This document shows positions 41,768 through 51,115 of a stretch of 64,000 nt of DNA, in pieces. Position numbers and translations under genes: made by a program. Under the pieces are notes generated by a model. It was not told the origin of the DNA, did not search any database, and saw only the letters and a list, made by a program, of their open reading frames with translations. The DNA comes from CALNXN01 sp942490645 (lineage in GTDB: Bacteria > Pseudomonadota > Alphaproteobacteria > Rhodobacterales > Rhodobacteraceae). The stretch is taken from assembly GCA_942490645.1 (NCBI GenBank), contig CALNXN010000002.1:186001-250000 (forward strand), given 5' to 3'. How positions within the stretch are numbered: the first letter of the stretch is position 1; every line of letters starts with the position of its first letter.

Positions 41768-42750
41768 TCACTGTCTTTGGTGCAGGCTCCATCGGCTGCT
41801 TTGTCGGCGGGATGCTGGCGCTGTCGGGCCAAAAGGTGACGCTGGTCGGGCGGCCCGGTCTGGCTGAGCAACTGGCCCAAGGGTTCTTTGTGGCCGGGCA
41901 AGGGCGCGCCTTGCAGCAGGTGCCTGCTGAAAACTTTGAGGTCGTGACCGCTTTGGCCGAAGCGCCCCCATCTGAAATGGTTCTGGTCTGCGTGAAATCC
42001 GGCGATACCGCCAAGGCCGCCGCGACCATTGCCACAGACGGGTCACAAGGCGCCACTGTGATCAGTCTGCAAAACGGGATCACGAACGCCGACGTGTTGG
42101 CACGCCAGCTTGGATCGCAGCGCGTCGTAGCAGGCATGGTCGGGTTCAACGTGGTGCAGACCAGCCCCGGCGCCTATTCCCAAACCACTGAAGGCGAAAT
42201 CATCCTTGGACAGCAGGGCGCGGGCCTTGTCTCCATGATGCGGCTGACGGCCATCACCGCTCAGGTGCACCCCAATATGGTGGGCGTGCAGTGGTCCAAG
42301 CTGTTGATGAACCTCAATAATGGGATCAACACACTGTCCGGATTGGGCCTGAAGGCGCAACTGAGCGACGAGGGCTGGCGATTGGTCTTGGCGCGGTGCA
42401 TCAGCGAAGGCATCAAGGTGGCCCGTGCAGAAGGTGTGACGCTGGAGAAGGTGGGCAAGGTGCCCCCACGGCTGATCCCGTTTGTGCTGCGCCTGCCCGA
42501 TTTCCTGTTCACGCGCGTGGCCGGAGCGATGTTGGCGATCGACCCCGCGGCGCGCTCCTCCATGGCGGAGGATTATGAACGCTCAAAGCCGGGCGAGATC
42601 GACTGGCTGAACGGCTACGTGATGGAACGGGCAGAGGCGCATGGCATCAGCGCACCGATCAACACCCGCGTGACCATTCTGGTCAAAGAAGCATTTGCCG
42701 ATCCGAAACGCTCGAAACTGACGCTGACGGCGCTGGATATTCTGCGTTGA
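41764..42750 (+). CDS. 2-dehydropantoate 2-reductase family (PanE-like)
   Basis: A 328-residue ketopantoate-reductase-type enzyme. The NADPH motif is MITVFGAGSIGCFVGGMLAL (about 1-20); KSGDTAKAA gives the usual lysine/threonine region; NPNMVGVQWSKLLMNLNNGI contains the WxKLLxN catalytic lysine block, and the C-terminal SSMAEDYERSKPGEIDWLNG matches the SSMxxDxxxGRxTEIDxxNG family tail, with the arginine-glutamate order altered (SKPGEID). The start ATG overlaps the FAD-dehydrogenase stop (ATGA). It may reduce a 2-oxo acid other than ketopantoate, given the operon. Confidence 0.83.
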   Translation: MITVFGAGSIGCFVGGMLALSGQKVTLVGRPGLAEQLAQGFFVAGQGRALQQVPAENFEVVTALAEAPPSEMVLVCVKSGDTAKAAATIATDGSQGATVISLQNGITNADVLARQLGSQRVVAGMVGFNVVQTSPGAYSQTTEGEIILGQQGAGLVSMMRLTAITAQVHPNMVGVQWSKLLMNLNNGINTLSGLGLKAQLSDEGWRLVLARCISEGIKVARAEGVTLEKVGKVPPRLIPFVLRLPDFLFTRVAGAMLAIDPAARSSMAEDYERSKPGEIDWLNGYVMERAEAHGISAPINTRVTILVKEAFADPKRSKLTLTALDILR

Positions 42751-42798
42751 TCAGATGGTTAAAGTCACGCCCCTGCGTCCTGATCGGTCAGGCCGCGG

Positions 42799-45700
42799 TC
42801 AGACAATCGGCGTGTCGACCACGATGTCGTCATCCACGCCCAGCGTAGCCAACACATTGCCGCCCTGCACGTAGTCATAGATGTTGAGCGTATTGCCGCC
42901 AGCATCTGTCACTGGCCCACTGGCGGATGCCTGAAACTGCCCGCCTGAAGCTCCTGTCAGAGTGAGCTGGTCGCCCGCATCGCCAAGAATAACGGCACTG
43001 TCACCAAGGGCCACGCCCAACAGGGCTTCTAATTCCTCATGGGCGGTGTCCGACAAACCCATCACATCCGCGAGGCTGAGCGTCAAGCTATTGGACAGGC
43101 CATTGGCCATGTCGATCGCCTCTATGCCGGACACATCCAACACTGGCAGGACGGCAACTGTGAGATCACCAGACAGTTCAACCTTAAGCGTGTCGGTGCC
43201 TGCGCCACCGTCGATCTTTTCGCCGCTGAGCCCGGTGGCGTTGGTGATCAAAATGGTATCGTCCCCAGCCCCGCCAAGGATGACGTCCTGACCTGCGCCA
43301 CCGTCGATGGTGTCGTCTCCTCCCAGCCCAAGCAACACGTCATTGCCGCCCGCACCCTGAATGACATCACCCATCGTCCCACCGATAAGCAGGTCACTTT
43401 CGGCCAGACCCGTCAAAACTTCGGCGGCTGCAGAAGGTGTGAATAGCTCCGTCGAGAATAGCTCCAACTCGGCGGTATTGGGCGTGCCATCCAGATCAAA
43501 ACGCACCGTGACACTGAAGCGGTTGACCTCGCCCAGCAGCGTTTCGATGCCATCAATCTCGGCCAATGGCAGATCGTAGTTCAGCCCCTGATTGACGACT
43601 GCGGGGTGTGTCTGATCCGCAATGACACCCAGATCAACGCCATCCACTTCCAGCGAGACCGCAAAATCAATCAAGATGGGGTTAAACAGCTGCGATGTGG
43701 CCAGTGCCGCGCTCAAATCTGAGGGCGTGTTCAGGAACGTCGGTGACGGATCAAGCCCCGATAGCTTGGTAAGATCGGTAATAATGCCAATCCCATAAGC
43801 TTCCACGGTAACGGCGTAGCCATTTGCCGTGGTGTTGGTCAAATCGTCGAAGGCACGCTCCCAGTTTCCGGTCGTTGGATCACCATCAGAGATGAACAGC
43901 AGAAAATTGGACTGGGTGTTCAGCTGAGCATCAAAGAAGTCTTCGGCTGCATTCAAAGCGTAGCCCCAATCGGTCGCTCCACCTGTTGTCACAAGGTTGC
44001 GCACAGTACCGGGGAGCGTTGCATCCTGCAGATCGAACGGACCCAAAGATATGACATCGCCCGCAAAGGTGATGATCTGGACGTCTACCTCCGTCGCGGC
44101 CCCTGCGAATTGCGCTGCAAGGAGTTCCAGCGCGCCTGCAACGGCTTCTTTCTGATCAATCCAGTCTTGCGCGCTGACACTGCCCGAGCGGTCCATCGCG
44201 ATGGCAAGGTTGAGTGACGAGGGCGCGGTCTGGACCGCCTGAATAGCGACATTCCCCGACGGTCCGGCGGCTGTGGCGCTGGTCGAAATGCCCACGGATG
44301 CAGGCGAGTTGCTGCCAATTCCGGGGCTTTCGACCTCGACAGTGACCGTGCCTGTTGTGGTTGCACCGTTGCTGTCCGTGACATTGAACTCGAAGGTATC
44401 AACACCCTGAAAACCCGTGTTTGGCGCGTAAGTGTATGTGCCGTCAGTGTTGATGCTGACCGTCCCATTGATCGGGCCGCTGGCCCCCGCGGCAAAGACA
44501 AGCGCACCCGGGCTATCGGCATCCGTCGCAATGAGCGTGCCCGCAAAGTCGGTATTTTGCAGCGTCTCCTCCACGATACCGCGCTGGACCACGGGGCCGT
44601 CATTGGTGCCGGTGATGGTCACGCTGACCTGCTGGGTTTGGCTGGCTCCCTGATCATCTGTGACGGTGGCGATGAAGGTCTCGGTCGCCAGCATATTCTG
44701 CGACAGCACTTCGGCCCGAACGTTGTCGATATTGTAAGTCCAAGCGCCCGAGGCATCTATGGCAAAGGTGCCGTAAGTCCCGTTCGCGGAGCCCGCCCAT
44801 GTCAAAACGCTGCCCAAATCGGCGTCGGTTGCGGTCAACTGACCGGCGGTCAAGGTGGTTTCATCACCCTCGATCAAGGCCCCGGCGGCTTGCCCGCTGG
44901 TGGTTGTGATCTGCGGCGCGTCGTTGGACCCGGTCAGAACGATTTCGACAACATCCGTTGCTGTCGCCCCGCTGTCGTCGGTGACGGTCGCGGTGAAGCT
45001 TTCGGTAACGACCTGCGCTTGGGTCAATGATTGGGCCGCTGCAGCATTCAACGTGTAGGTCCAACCCCCCGCCGCACTGATAACAAAACTGCCATAGAGG
45101 CCCGGCGCAGACCCAGACCAACTGGCCGATCCTCCGGCATCTGAATCGGTGAACGTCAATACACCAGATGCCGTGAGCGTGGCGCCGTCTTCGTCCAAGG
45201 CAGCCTGGTTGGCACCGGGAGTTGTTGTAATCTGCGGCGCATCGCCGGTGCCGGTGATTGTGATGGTCACAGGTATCTGGGCAGTCACACCATCATCATC
45301 TGTCACAGTGGCCGTGAAGGTTTCGGTCTGTTGCTGCCCGTCCTGCAAACCCTGCGCTGCAGTCTGATTGAGCGTATACGTCCAATCACCGGCGGCGGTG
45401 ATGGCGAAACTGCCCAAACTGCCCGCGCTGCTGCCGCTCCATGTGAGGATCGCACCGGGGTCGGCATCCGTCGCCGTGAGCGTGCCCCCGGCGGTGCCTG
45501 TGCCGTCCTCGATCACGTTGCCCTGAGCCAGAGCGGTGGTGATCTGTGGTGGATCGCTGATCCCGGTGACGGAGACCGTGACGCTGGCAAGTGCTGTGCC
45601 GCCCGCCCCGTCTGACACCTGCACGACAAAGCTGTCGGGACCGCTGTAGTTGGGCGCGGGCGTGTACGTGTAAGCGCCCGTTTGCGTCAAGACGACCGTC

Positions 45701-47235
45701 CCGTTCGACGCGGCGGTATCAAGGGTGTAGCTGAGCACATCGCCGTCGATGTCGCTGGAGGCGATGACGCCGGCCACGCTGCCATCTTCGGCCACCGTGG
45801 TCTGAGCATCCTGCGCGACTGGCGCATCATTGACGGGCAGCACCTGTACCGTGACCACGCCGGTTTCATTCAAGCCCTGCCCATCCGTCACCGCATAACT
45901 GAAACCGTCTGTCCCATTGAAGTTCGGGTCGGGCACAAAGGTAAAACTGCCGTCCGGGTTGACCTGTGCAGTGCCGTTCGCGGCTGGCGTGGCCAGAGTG
46001 AACGTCAGTGTCTGGCCCGGCACCGTCGCAATGGAGACCACGCCCGCAATCGGTGCCGAACTTCCGGTGTCTTCTGCACCTGCCACGCTGATGTTGGGCG
46101 CATCGAAGCCGTTATCGATCAGCAGGTTGCCCTCGTCGAAACTGTCGTCCTGATCTTGAATTTCGGGTGCCTGCTCCTGTTCCTCGCCGATGCCTGTCGG
46201 TTCATCGATCGAGTCTACCTCAAGCTCATCTGACGAAGACTGGCCGGGATCATTCGCCGTTCCGTTCGATGTTGTGTCTCCAAGGCTGACGAATGTATCA
46301 CCCCCATCCACGCGTGCGAATGCCGCGCGGAATGCATCGACGGCCTCGGCAATCAACAGGTTGTCTTCGGCGTCATCCGCAAGGGTGCGAGGTTCTTGCC
46401 GCACTTCGCCATTCAGCGAGGTCAAAATCCATTTGCTGTCGATATCGGTGATGTTGGCGACCACATCGCCGTTGACATTGCGCAGGACAATCTCTCCGAC
46501 ATCCCCGTCGGGATCGCGGGTCAGCGACACTTCGGTGATGACGACGCCGTTGCGCGTTTCGATCTCGGCCAGCACGGTCGTGCCGCGGATACCCATTGTT
46601 GCCGAGGGCGTATTGACGTCCATACCGCCGGTCTTGGCGACCTGGCCCGCGATAAATACGAACCCGCCCTGAATCAGGCTGAATGTGCCGCTGTTTTCTG
46701 AGCCATTGGGATCATAAACAAGCTCGTCGATGACCATGCGGGAACTGGCGGAGAGGGTAAAGATCGTGCCATCAACAAATGTCACCGAAAGGCTGCCGCC
46801 ATCCCCGGTCTGCACCACATCATTCTGGAAAATCTTCATCCCGGTGCTTAGTTCTTCGACCACGCCATCGGCGCGCTGCACGCTGGCATCGCCAGATGCA
46901 GCCTCAACCTGTCCTATAGGGCCCAATGCGGCCGTGTTTCCAACCTGTGCGTATTGTCCGGGCGCGATAGGACCGGCCAGTGTTTCGACAGTGGCACCGC
47001 GCAGCACAGAACCATCCGGCGCGTAGATGTCTGCGGGTGCCTCAGACCGAAAATAGTCCGGCAATCGCACCGATGCGGCTCCTTCCGTCGTCAGAACCAG
47101 GTCATGGCCCGCCCGCAAAAACTCCGCCTCGAACAACGCCTCAGACTGCGGCACGACATATGTGCCAGCTTCGTCTGGAAGCACCACGGTCTGCGACGCG
47201 GCGGGTTCGGTTTCAATGGTGTGCGCAATAGACAC
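42799..47235 (-). CDS. Giant FecR/VCBS/VWA/RTX secreted protein (T1SS substrate)
   Basis: A 1,478-residue exported protein, probably a surface adhesin. The order is an N-terminal retention-like region (about 1-125), a FecR domain (about 126-250: SLSVTFVDGTIFTLSASSRM), an acidic linker (about 290-380), a tandem-95/cadherin repeat pair (about 390-570), four VCBS-type repeats (about 570-890), another tandem-95 repeat, a VWA domain (about 1005-1180) with MIDAS DRSGSVS, and RTX nonapeptides (about 1285-1330: GGAGNDVLLGLGGDDTIDGG). The C-terminus (YDYVQGGNVLATLG) is the uncleaved type I secretion signal. The GTG at 47235 starts the frame. A complete T1SS is encoded just beyond the cyclase, transcribed in the same direction. 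Confidence 0.88.
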   Translation of the reverse strand: MSIAHTIETEPAASQTVVLPDEAGTYVVPQSEALFEAEFLRAGHDLVLTTEGAASVRLPDYFRSEAPADIYAPDGSVLRGATVETLAGPIAPGQYAQVGNTAALGPIGQVEAASGDASVQRADGVVEELSTGMKIFQNDVVQTGDGGSLSVTFVDGTIFTLSASSRMVIDELVYDPNGSENSGTFSLIQGGFVFIAGQVAKTGGMDVNTPSATMGIRGTTVLAEIETRNGVVITEVSLTRDPDGDVGEIVLRNVNGDVVANITDIDSKWILTSLNGEVRQEPRTLADDAEDNLLIAEAVDAFRAAFARVDGGDTFVSLGDTTSNGTANDPGQSSSDELEVDSIDEPTGIGEEQEQAPEIQDQDDSFDEGNLLIDNGFDAPNISVAGAEDTGSSAPIAGVVSIATVPGQTLTFTLATPAANGTAQVNPDGSFTFVPDPNFNGTDGFSYAVTDGQGLNETGVVTVQVLPVNDAPVAQDAQTTVAEDGSVAGVIASSDIDGDVLSYTLDTAASNGTVVLTQTGAYTYTPAPNYSGPDSFVVQVSDGAGGTALASVTVSVTGISDPPQITTALAQGNVIEDGTGTAGGTLTATDADPGAILTWSGSSAGSLGSFAITAAGDWTYTLNQTAAQGLQDGQQQTETFTATVTDDDGVTAQIPVTITITGTGDAPQITTTPGANQAALDEDGATLTASGVLTFTDSDAGGSASWSGSAPGLYGSFVISAAGGWTYTLNAAAAQSLTQAQVVTESFTATVTDDSGATATDVVEIVLTGSNDAPQITTTSGQAAGALIEGDETTLTAGQLTATDADLGSVLTWAGSANGTYGTFAIDASGAWTYNIDNVRAEVLSQNMLATETFIATVTDDQGASQTQQVSVTITGTNDGPVVQRGIVEETLQNTDFAGTLIATDADSPGALVFAAGASGPINGTVSINTDGTYTYAPNTGFQGVDTFEFNVTDSNGATTTGTVTVEVESPGIGSNSPASVGISTSATAAGPSGNVAIQAVQTAPSSLNLAIAMDRSGSVSAQDWIDQKEAVAGALELLAAQFAGAATEVDVQIITFAGDVISLGPFDLQDATLPGTVRNLVTTGGATDWGYALNAAEDFFDAQLNTQSNFLLFISDGDPTTGNWERAFDDLTNTTANGYAVTVEAYGIGIITDLTKLSGLDPSPTFLNTPSDLSAALATSQLFNPILIDFAVSLEVDGVDLGVIADQTHPAVVNQGLNYDLPLAEIDGIETLLGEVNRFSVTVRFDLDGTPNTAELELFSTELFTPSAAAEVLTGLAESDLLIGGTMGDVIQGAGGNDVLLGLGGDDTIDGGAGQDVILGGAGDDTILITNATGLSGEKIDGGAGTDTLKVELSGDLTVAVLPVLDVSGIEAIDMANGLSNSLTLSLADVMGLSDTAHEELEALLGVALGDSAVILGDAGDQLTLTGASGGQFQASASGPVTDAGGNTLNIYDYVQGGNVLATLGVDDDIVVDTPIV

Positions 47236-47518
47236 GGGGCTTTTGCCTCAAAAAAATCCTAATAATGCCTAAGAATAGATTAAATTCTTGAGGCTGCATG
47301 TGAAGCAGGACACACAAGGCTCAAAACCGAGAAAAAACACTGTTTCCTCTCGCTATGGTGGAAGTTCGCAAGTTCAGTCGCCGTGAAATTGGGCCCGCGC
47401 TGCGCCCAAACCTTGATAAACACTGCGAATCATTGAGTATGAAGATGTGTTTTGACGGCAGGGACCGCCCAAATCCGGCGCGCTCCTCCGCTGAAAGACG
47501 CGTGGGTGACGGGACAAG

Positions 47519-49789
47519 ATGCAGCAATGGTTTTCAGTGTGGTTCGGCTGGTTCCGGTTCATTGGCTTTGTCGGCTTGTTCTTTGGTCTGGCGATCAGAA
47601 TTGGCGATCCAAGCCCGGTCTCTTCGCTGCGCAACGCGGCTTTTGACATCTACCACCAATCCAAGCCGCGCACATATGAGGCGATGCCTGTGGCGATCAT
47701 TGATCTGGACGATCGCAGCATCGAAGAACTGGGGCAATGGCCTTGGCCACGCAACAGGCTGGCCGATATGGTGGACAGAACCATGCAGGACGGCGCCGTC
47801 GCGATAGCCTTCGACATCGTGTTCGATCAGCCGGACAAGCTGTCGCCCGCGCAGATTGCCCAAGACAATCCGGACCTGCCGCAAGAGTTCAAGACGTTGC
47901 TGCAAGGGATGCCCGATCATGACGAGATGTTTGCCCAAAGCATCGCCCGAGGCCGGGTGATACTGGGCCAAACCAGCGTGCGCACCACGGCAGGCAACCG
48001 CGCCGAAAAATTGGAGATGATCCCAAGCGCGCACGCCCTGATCGGCGCGGACCCACGCCCCTTTTTGTGGACCTTTCCCGACATTGTGCAGAATTTGACC
48101 ACGCTCGAGACACAGGCGGCGGGCCTGGGCATGTTCACTGCGCGCCCAGACCGCGACGGTGTCTATCGCCGCGTGCCAATCGTGATGAGCGTACAGAACG
48201 AAATCCGCCTTGGATTGGCACCAGAACTGTTGCGGGTGGCCACGGGTGGACAACCTTTTGCCATCCGCACAAACGAGGCCGGCATCGAAGGGGTCGTGCT
48301 TGCGCGTCAACTGGTCCAAACCGCGGAGAACGGCACGGTATGGCCCTATCTGACGCCGTCCAACCCGGCGCGCTACGTGTCGGCCGCCGATCTGTTGACA
48401 GGACGGATGCCGCCGGGGCGCCTCGCGGGGCATCTGGTGTTTGTCGGTACGTCTGCTATCGGATTGGAAGATTTTCGCGCCACACCGCTGGGCATTGCCA
48501 TGGCGGGGGTCGAAATTCATGCGCAGGTGCTCGAAAACATACTGGCGCAAACGTTGTTGGTGCGCCCAAATTACACCATCGCAGTGGAACTACTGGCGAC
48601 GTTGGTGCTATGCACGCTGGTCATCATTTTTGCACCCGGCCTTTCCGCGCGGGCCCTGATCGGGGCGTCATTGCTGCTTCTCGGAGGCTACGTCGGCTTT
48701 AGTTACTACCTGTTTTACACGCAGCGCATCTTGCTGGATCCCTCTTTTCCCGTTCTAGCGACCGCCACGGCCCTGATCCTGATCTCCATGGTCAACTACC
48801 TGCGCGAAGAACGACAGCGGCGCGAAATCCGCGGTGCGTTCGGGCAATATGTCTCGCCCGATCTGGTCAACCAGTTGAGCGAGAACAAAGGCAAACTGAC
48901 CCTTGGTGGAGAGACCCGCGAATTGACGCTTTTGTTCAGCGACGTGCGTGGTTTCACCGCCATTGCCGAAGATTTCAAGGACGATCCAGAGGCGTTGACC
49001 TCCCTGATGAATCAATTTCTGACGATCCTGTCCAACGCGATTATGGATACCAAGGGAACAATCGACAAATTCATGGGCGACGCGGTGATGGCCTTTTGGA
49101 ATGCCCCGCTTGATACACCCGATCATGAACGCGCTGCATGCCGGGCCGCGTTGCGAATGATTGCGGACGTCGAGGCGCTGAATGCGATGCGCCTTTTGGC
49201 AGCCGAAGCCCCCCGCAAACGCAGCGGCGAGCGGCGCAAGACGCGATTGCCCGTCGGCAAGAGCGGCAAGGTCCACCGCATCAATGTTGGGATCGGGATC
49301 AATACAGGCACCTGTGTCGTAGGCAACATGGGAAGCGACACGCGGTTCGACTACACCGCCTTGGGCGATCCGGTGAACGTTGCCTCGCGGCTCGAAGGGC
49401 AGTCGCGGTTTTATGGGGCCGCGATCATTTTGGGCGAAGAAACCGCGCGCCGTGTTCGCGGTGATTTCGCCTTGATCGAACTGGATATGGTGCGCGTCGT
49501 GGGCAAGGCTCTGCCGGAAAACATCTTTGCGCTGGTTGGGGATCAAACCCTACGCAATCGACCAAGCTTTCAAACTGCTGCAACAACGAATACGCAGATG
49601 TTGCAGGCATACCGCGCACAGGACTGGGAGGTCGCAATAAGGCATCTTGACGATTTGGACGGACAATTCGCAGCGGCTGATCTGCATCTGGAAGGATATC
49701 TGGCGCTCTACCGTCAACGGCTTATGGATCTGCGTCAAAATCCGCCGGCGCCCGACTGGGACGGTGTATTTGCGTCCACCAAGAAGTGA
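47519..49789 (+). CDS. CHASE2-domain adenylate/guanylate cyclase
   Basis: A 756-residue membrane cyclase. An N-terminal helix (about 9-27) leads to an extracytoplasmic CHASE2 sensor (about 30-330; SIEELGQWPWPRNRLADMVD and AGHLVFVGTSAIGLEDFRAT). Three helices follow (about 345-435), then a class III cyclase (about 470-650) with metal aspartates in TLLFSDVRGFTAIAEDF and DKFMGDAVMAFWNAPLD, and the transition-state arginine region near GDPVNVASRLEGQSRF. A 25-residue arginine/lysine-rich insert (RKRSGERRKTRLPVGKSGK) interrupts the cyclase domain. Its stop is adjacent to the convergent HlyD stop. It may sense surface or envelope conditions and control the adjacent secretion locus. Confidence 0.9.
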   Translation: MQQWFSVWFGWFRFIGFVGLFFGLAIRIGDPSPVSSLRNAAFDIYHQSKPRTYEAMPVAIIDLDDRSIEELGQWPWPRNRLADMVDRTMQDGAVAIAFDIVFDQPDKLSPAQIAQDNPDLPQEFKTLLQGMPDHDEMFAQSIARGRVILGQTSVRTTAGNRAEKLEMIPSAHALIGADPRPFLWTFPDIVQNLTTLETQAAGLGMFTARPDRDGVYRRVPIVMSVQNEIRLGLAPELLRVATGGQPFAIRTNEAGIEGVVLARQLVQTAENGTVWPYLTPSNPARYVSAADLLTGRMPPGRLAGHLVFVGTSAIGLEDFRATPLGIAMAGVEIHAQVLENILAQTLLVRPNYTIAVELLATLVLCTLVIIFAPGLSARALIGASLLLLGGYVGFSYYLFYTQRILLDPSFPVLATATALILISMVNYLREERQRREIRGAFGQYVSPDLVNQLSENKGKLTLGGETRELTLLFSDVRGFTAIAEDFKDDPEALTSLMNQFLTILSNAIMDTKGTIDKFMGDAVMAFWNAPLDTPDHERAACRAALRMIADVEALNAMRLLAAEAPRKRSGERRKTRLPVGKSGKVHRINVGIGINTGTCVVGNMGSDTRFDYTALGDPVNVASRLEGQSRFYGAAIILGEETARRVRGDFALIELDMVRVVGKALPENIFALVGDQTLRNRPSFQTAATTNTQMLQAYRAQDWEVAIRHLDDLDGQFAAADLHLEGYLALYRQRLMDLRQNPPAPDWDGVFASTKK

Positions 49790-51112
49790 TCAGCGTTCGC
49801 GCAGTGCTTCGGAGCGTGCGCGCAAGATCGGTTTGGCCAGATAAGACAGCACCGTTTTCTGCCCGGTCTGAATGTCGACAGTTGCGATCATTCCCGGTGT
49901 GATCGGCAAGGGAGCGTCATCTGTGCCCAGATAGGACTTTTTGGTGCGTACGATCACCTTGAAAAACTCCAGCCCTTCCGGGGTACTGATCGTGTCGGCA
50001 CCGATGCGCACCACTTCACCTTCGAGCGCGCCATAGACCAGATAATCATAGGCGGAAATCTTGACGGACGCCGACTCGCCTGTGCGCACAAACGCAATAT
50101 CACGTGGGCCAAGGCTCGCTTCGATCAACAGGCTGTCGTCGCTCGGTACGACCTCGACCAAGGGCGCGCCGGGCTGCACAACAGCGCCAATGGTCGTGGC
50201 GTTGATCGTGTTGATGGTCCCACGTACCGGGGCGCGCAACTGCGCACGCGACACGCGGTCATCCGCACGGCGCAGGGTCTCCTGCACCACCGCCAGTTCC
50301 AGTTGCAGCTGTGCAAGCCGCTGCCGCGCCGAGAGTACGTAGGCCGATCGCGCCGCGGTGATTTGGTTCTCCACTTCGGCAATCGCAGCCTTCAAGCGCG
50401 GTTCACGCGCCTGCGACACAGCCAAGTCGCCATTGAGTTCGGCAAAGCGCGATTTGAGGCGTAACAACTCCACCTGCGGGACAAGGCCGCGTGTCACCAA
50501 ACCTTCGGTCTGGGCGATTTCTTCCGCTAACGGCGCGAGGATATTGCGGGTGCGCGTTCGTTCAGCGCGCAATTCGTCCAGCGCGCTGCGGCGTTGGGTG
50601 AGTTGATTGCCCAGCACTTCAACCTCTTGCGCCAGTTGATTGCGACGGGACACGAAAAGCTGCTTTTCGGCCTGTGTCGCCAAAGGGCTGCGCGCGATCA
50701 GAGCCGCATCAAAGGTCAGTTCCGGCTGAGATTGCGCCTCGGCCCGCAAGCGCGCTACTTCGGCCAAAATCGCGGTTTCACGCTCGCGCAGTTCGCCGCG
50801 TTCCGAGGCAAATCGCGTATCGTCAATCTGCATCAGAACTTGCCCGGCTTCGACCTGATCCCCCTCTGCGACGTCGATACTGCGAATGATCCCGCCTTCA
50901 AGGCTCTGGACGACCTGCACCTGCTGCGACGGGATCACCCGACCATCCGCACGGGCGGATTCTTCTATTTCGTAGGTCGCGGCCCAAAATACGAACGCTG
51001 CAAACCCAAGCGCCATCACCAGCAACAACCGCCCCGGCCCGAGATCCGACACCGCCACCTGCGCGCCTGCGACAGTGTTGGCAAATTCATCCTCGACCCG
51101 GTTTCCAAACAT
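49790..51112 (-). CDS. Type I secretion periplasmic adaptor (HlyD family)
   Basis: A 440-residue membrane-fusion protein: a short cytoplasmic N-terminus, one membrane helix (about 29-47, LLLVMALGFAAFVFWAATYE), biotinyl-lipoyl halves (VVQSLEGGIIRSIDVAEGDQ near 68 and LRAPVRGTINTINATTIGAV near 295), a long coiled-coil hairpin between them and a C-terminal beta-barrel (TPGMIATVDIQTGQKTVLSY, the family signature). It bridges the inner-membrane ATPase and TolC. It starts three bases after the ATPase stop, so it belongs to the tolC-ATPase-hlyD operon. Confidence 0.95.
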   Translation of the reverse strand: MFGNRVEDEFANTVAGAQVAVSDLGPGRLLLVMALGFAAFVFWAATYEIEESARADGRVIPSQQVQVVQSLEGGIIRSIDVAEGDQVEAGQVLMQIDDTRFASERGELRERETAILAEVARLRAEAQSQPELTFDAALIARSPLATQAEKQLFVSRRNQLAQEVEVLGNQLTQRRSALDELRAERTRTRNILAPLAEEIAQTEGLVTRGLVPQVELLRLKSRFAELNGDLAVSQAREPRLKAAIAEVENQITAARSAYVLSARQRLAQLQLELAVVQETLRRADDRVSRAQLRAPVRGTINTINATTIGAVVQPGAPLVEVVPSDDSLLIEASLGPRDIAFVRTGESASVKISAYDYLVYGALEGEVVRIGADTISTPEGLEFFKVIVRTKKSYLGTDDAPLPITPGMIATVDIQTGQKTVLSYLAKPILRARSEALRER

Positions 51113-51115
51113 CGC

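Noticed and set aside
42779..42792. CCTGA-TCGG-TCAGG hairpin between panE-like gene and the giant gene
   Set aside because: Five-base stem without a T-run; too weak to call a terminator.
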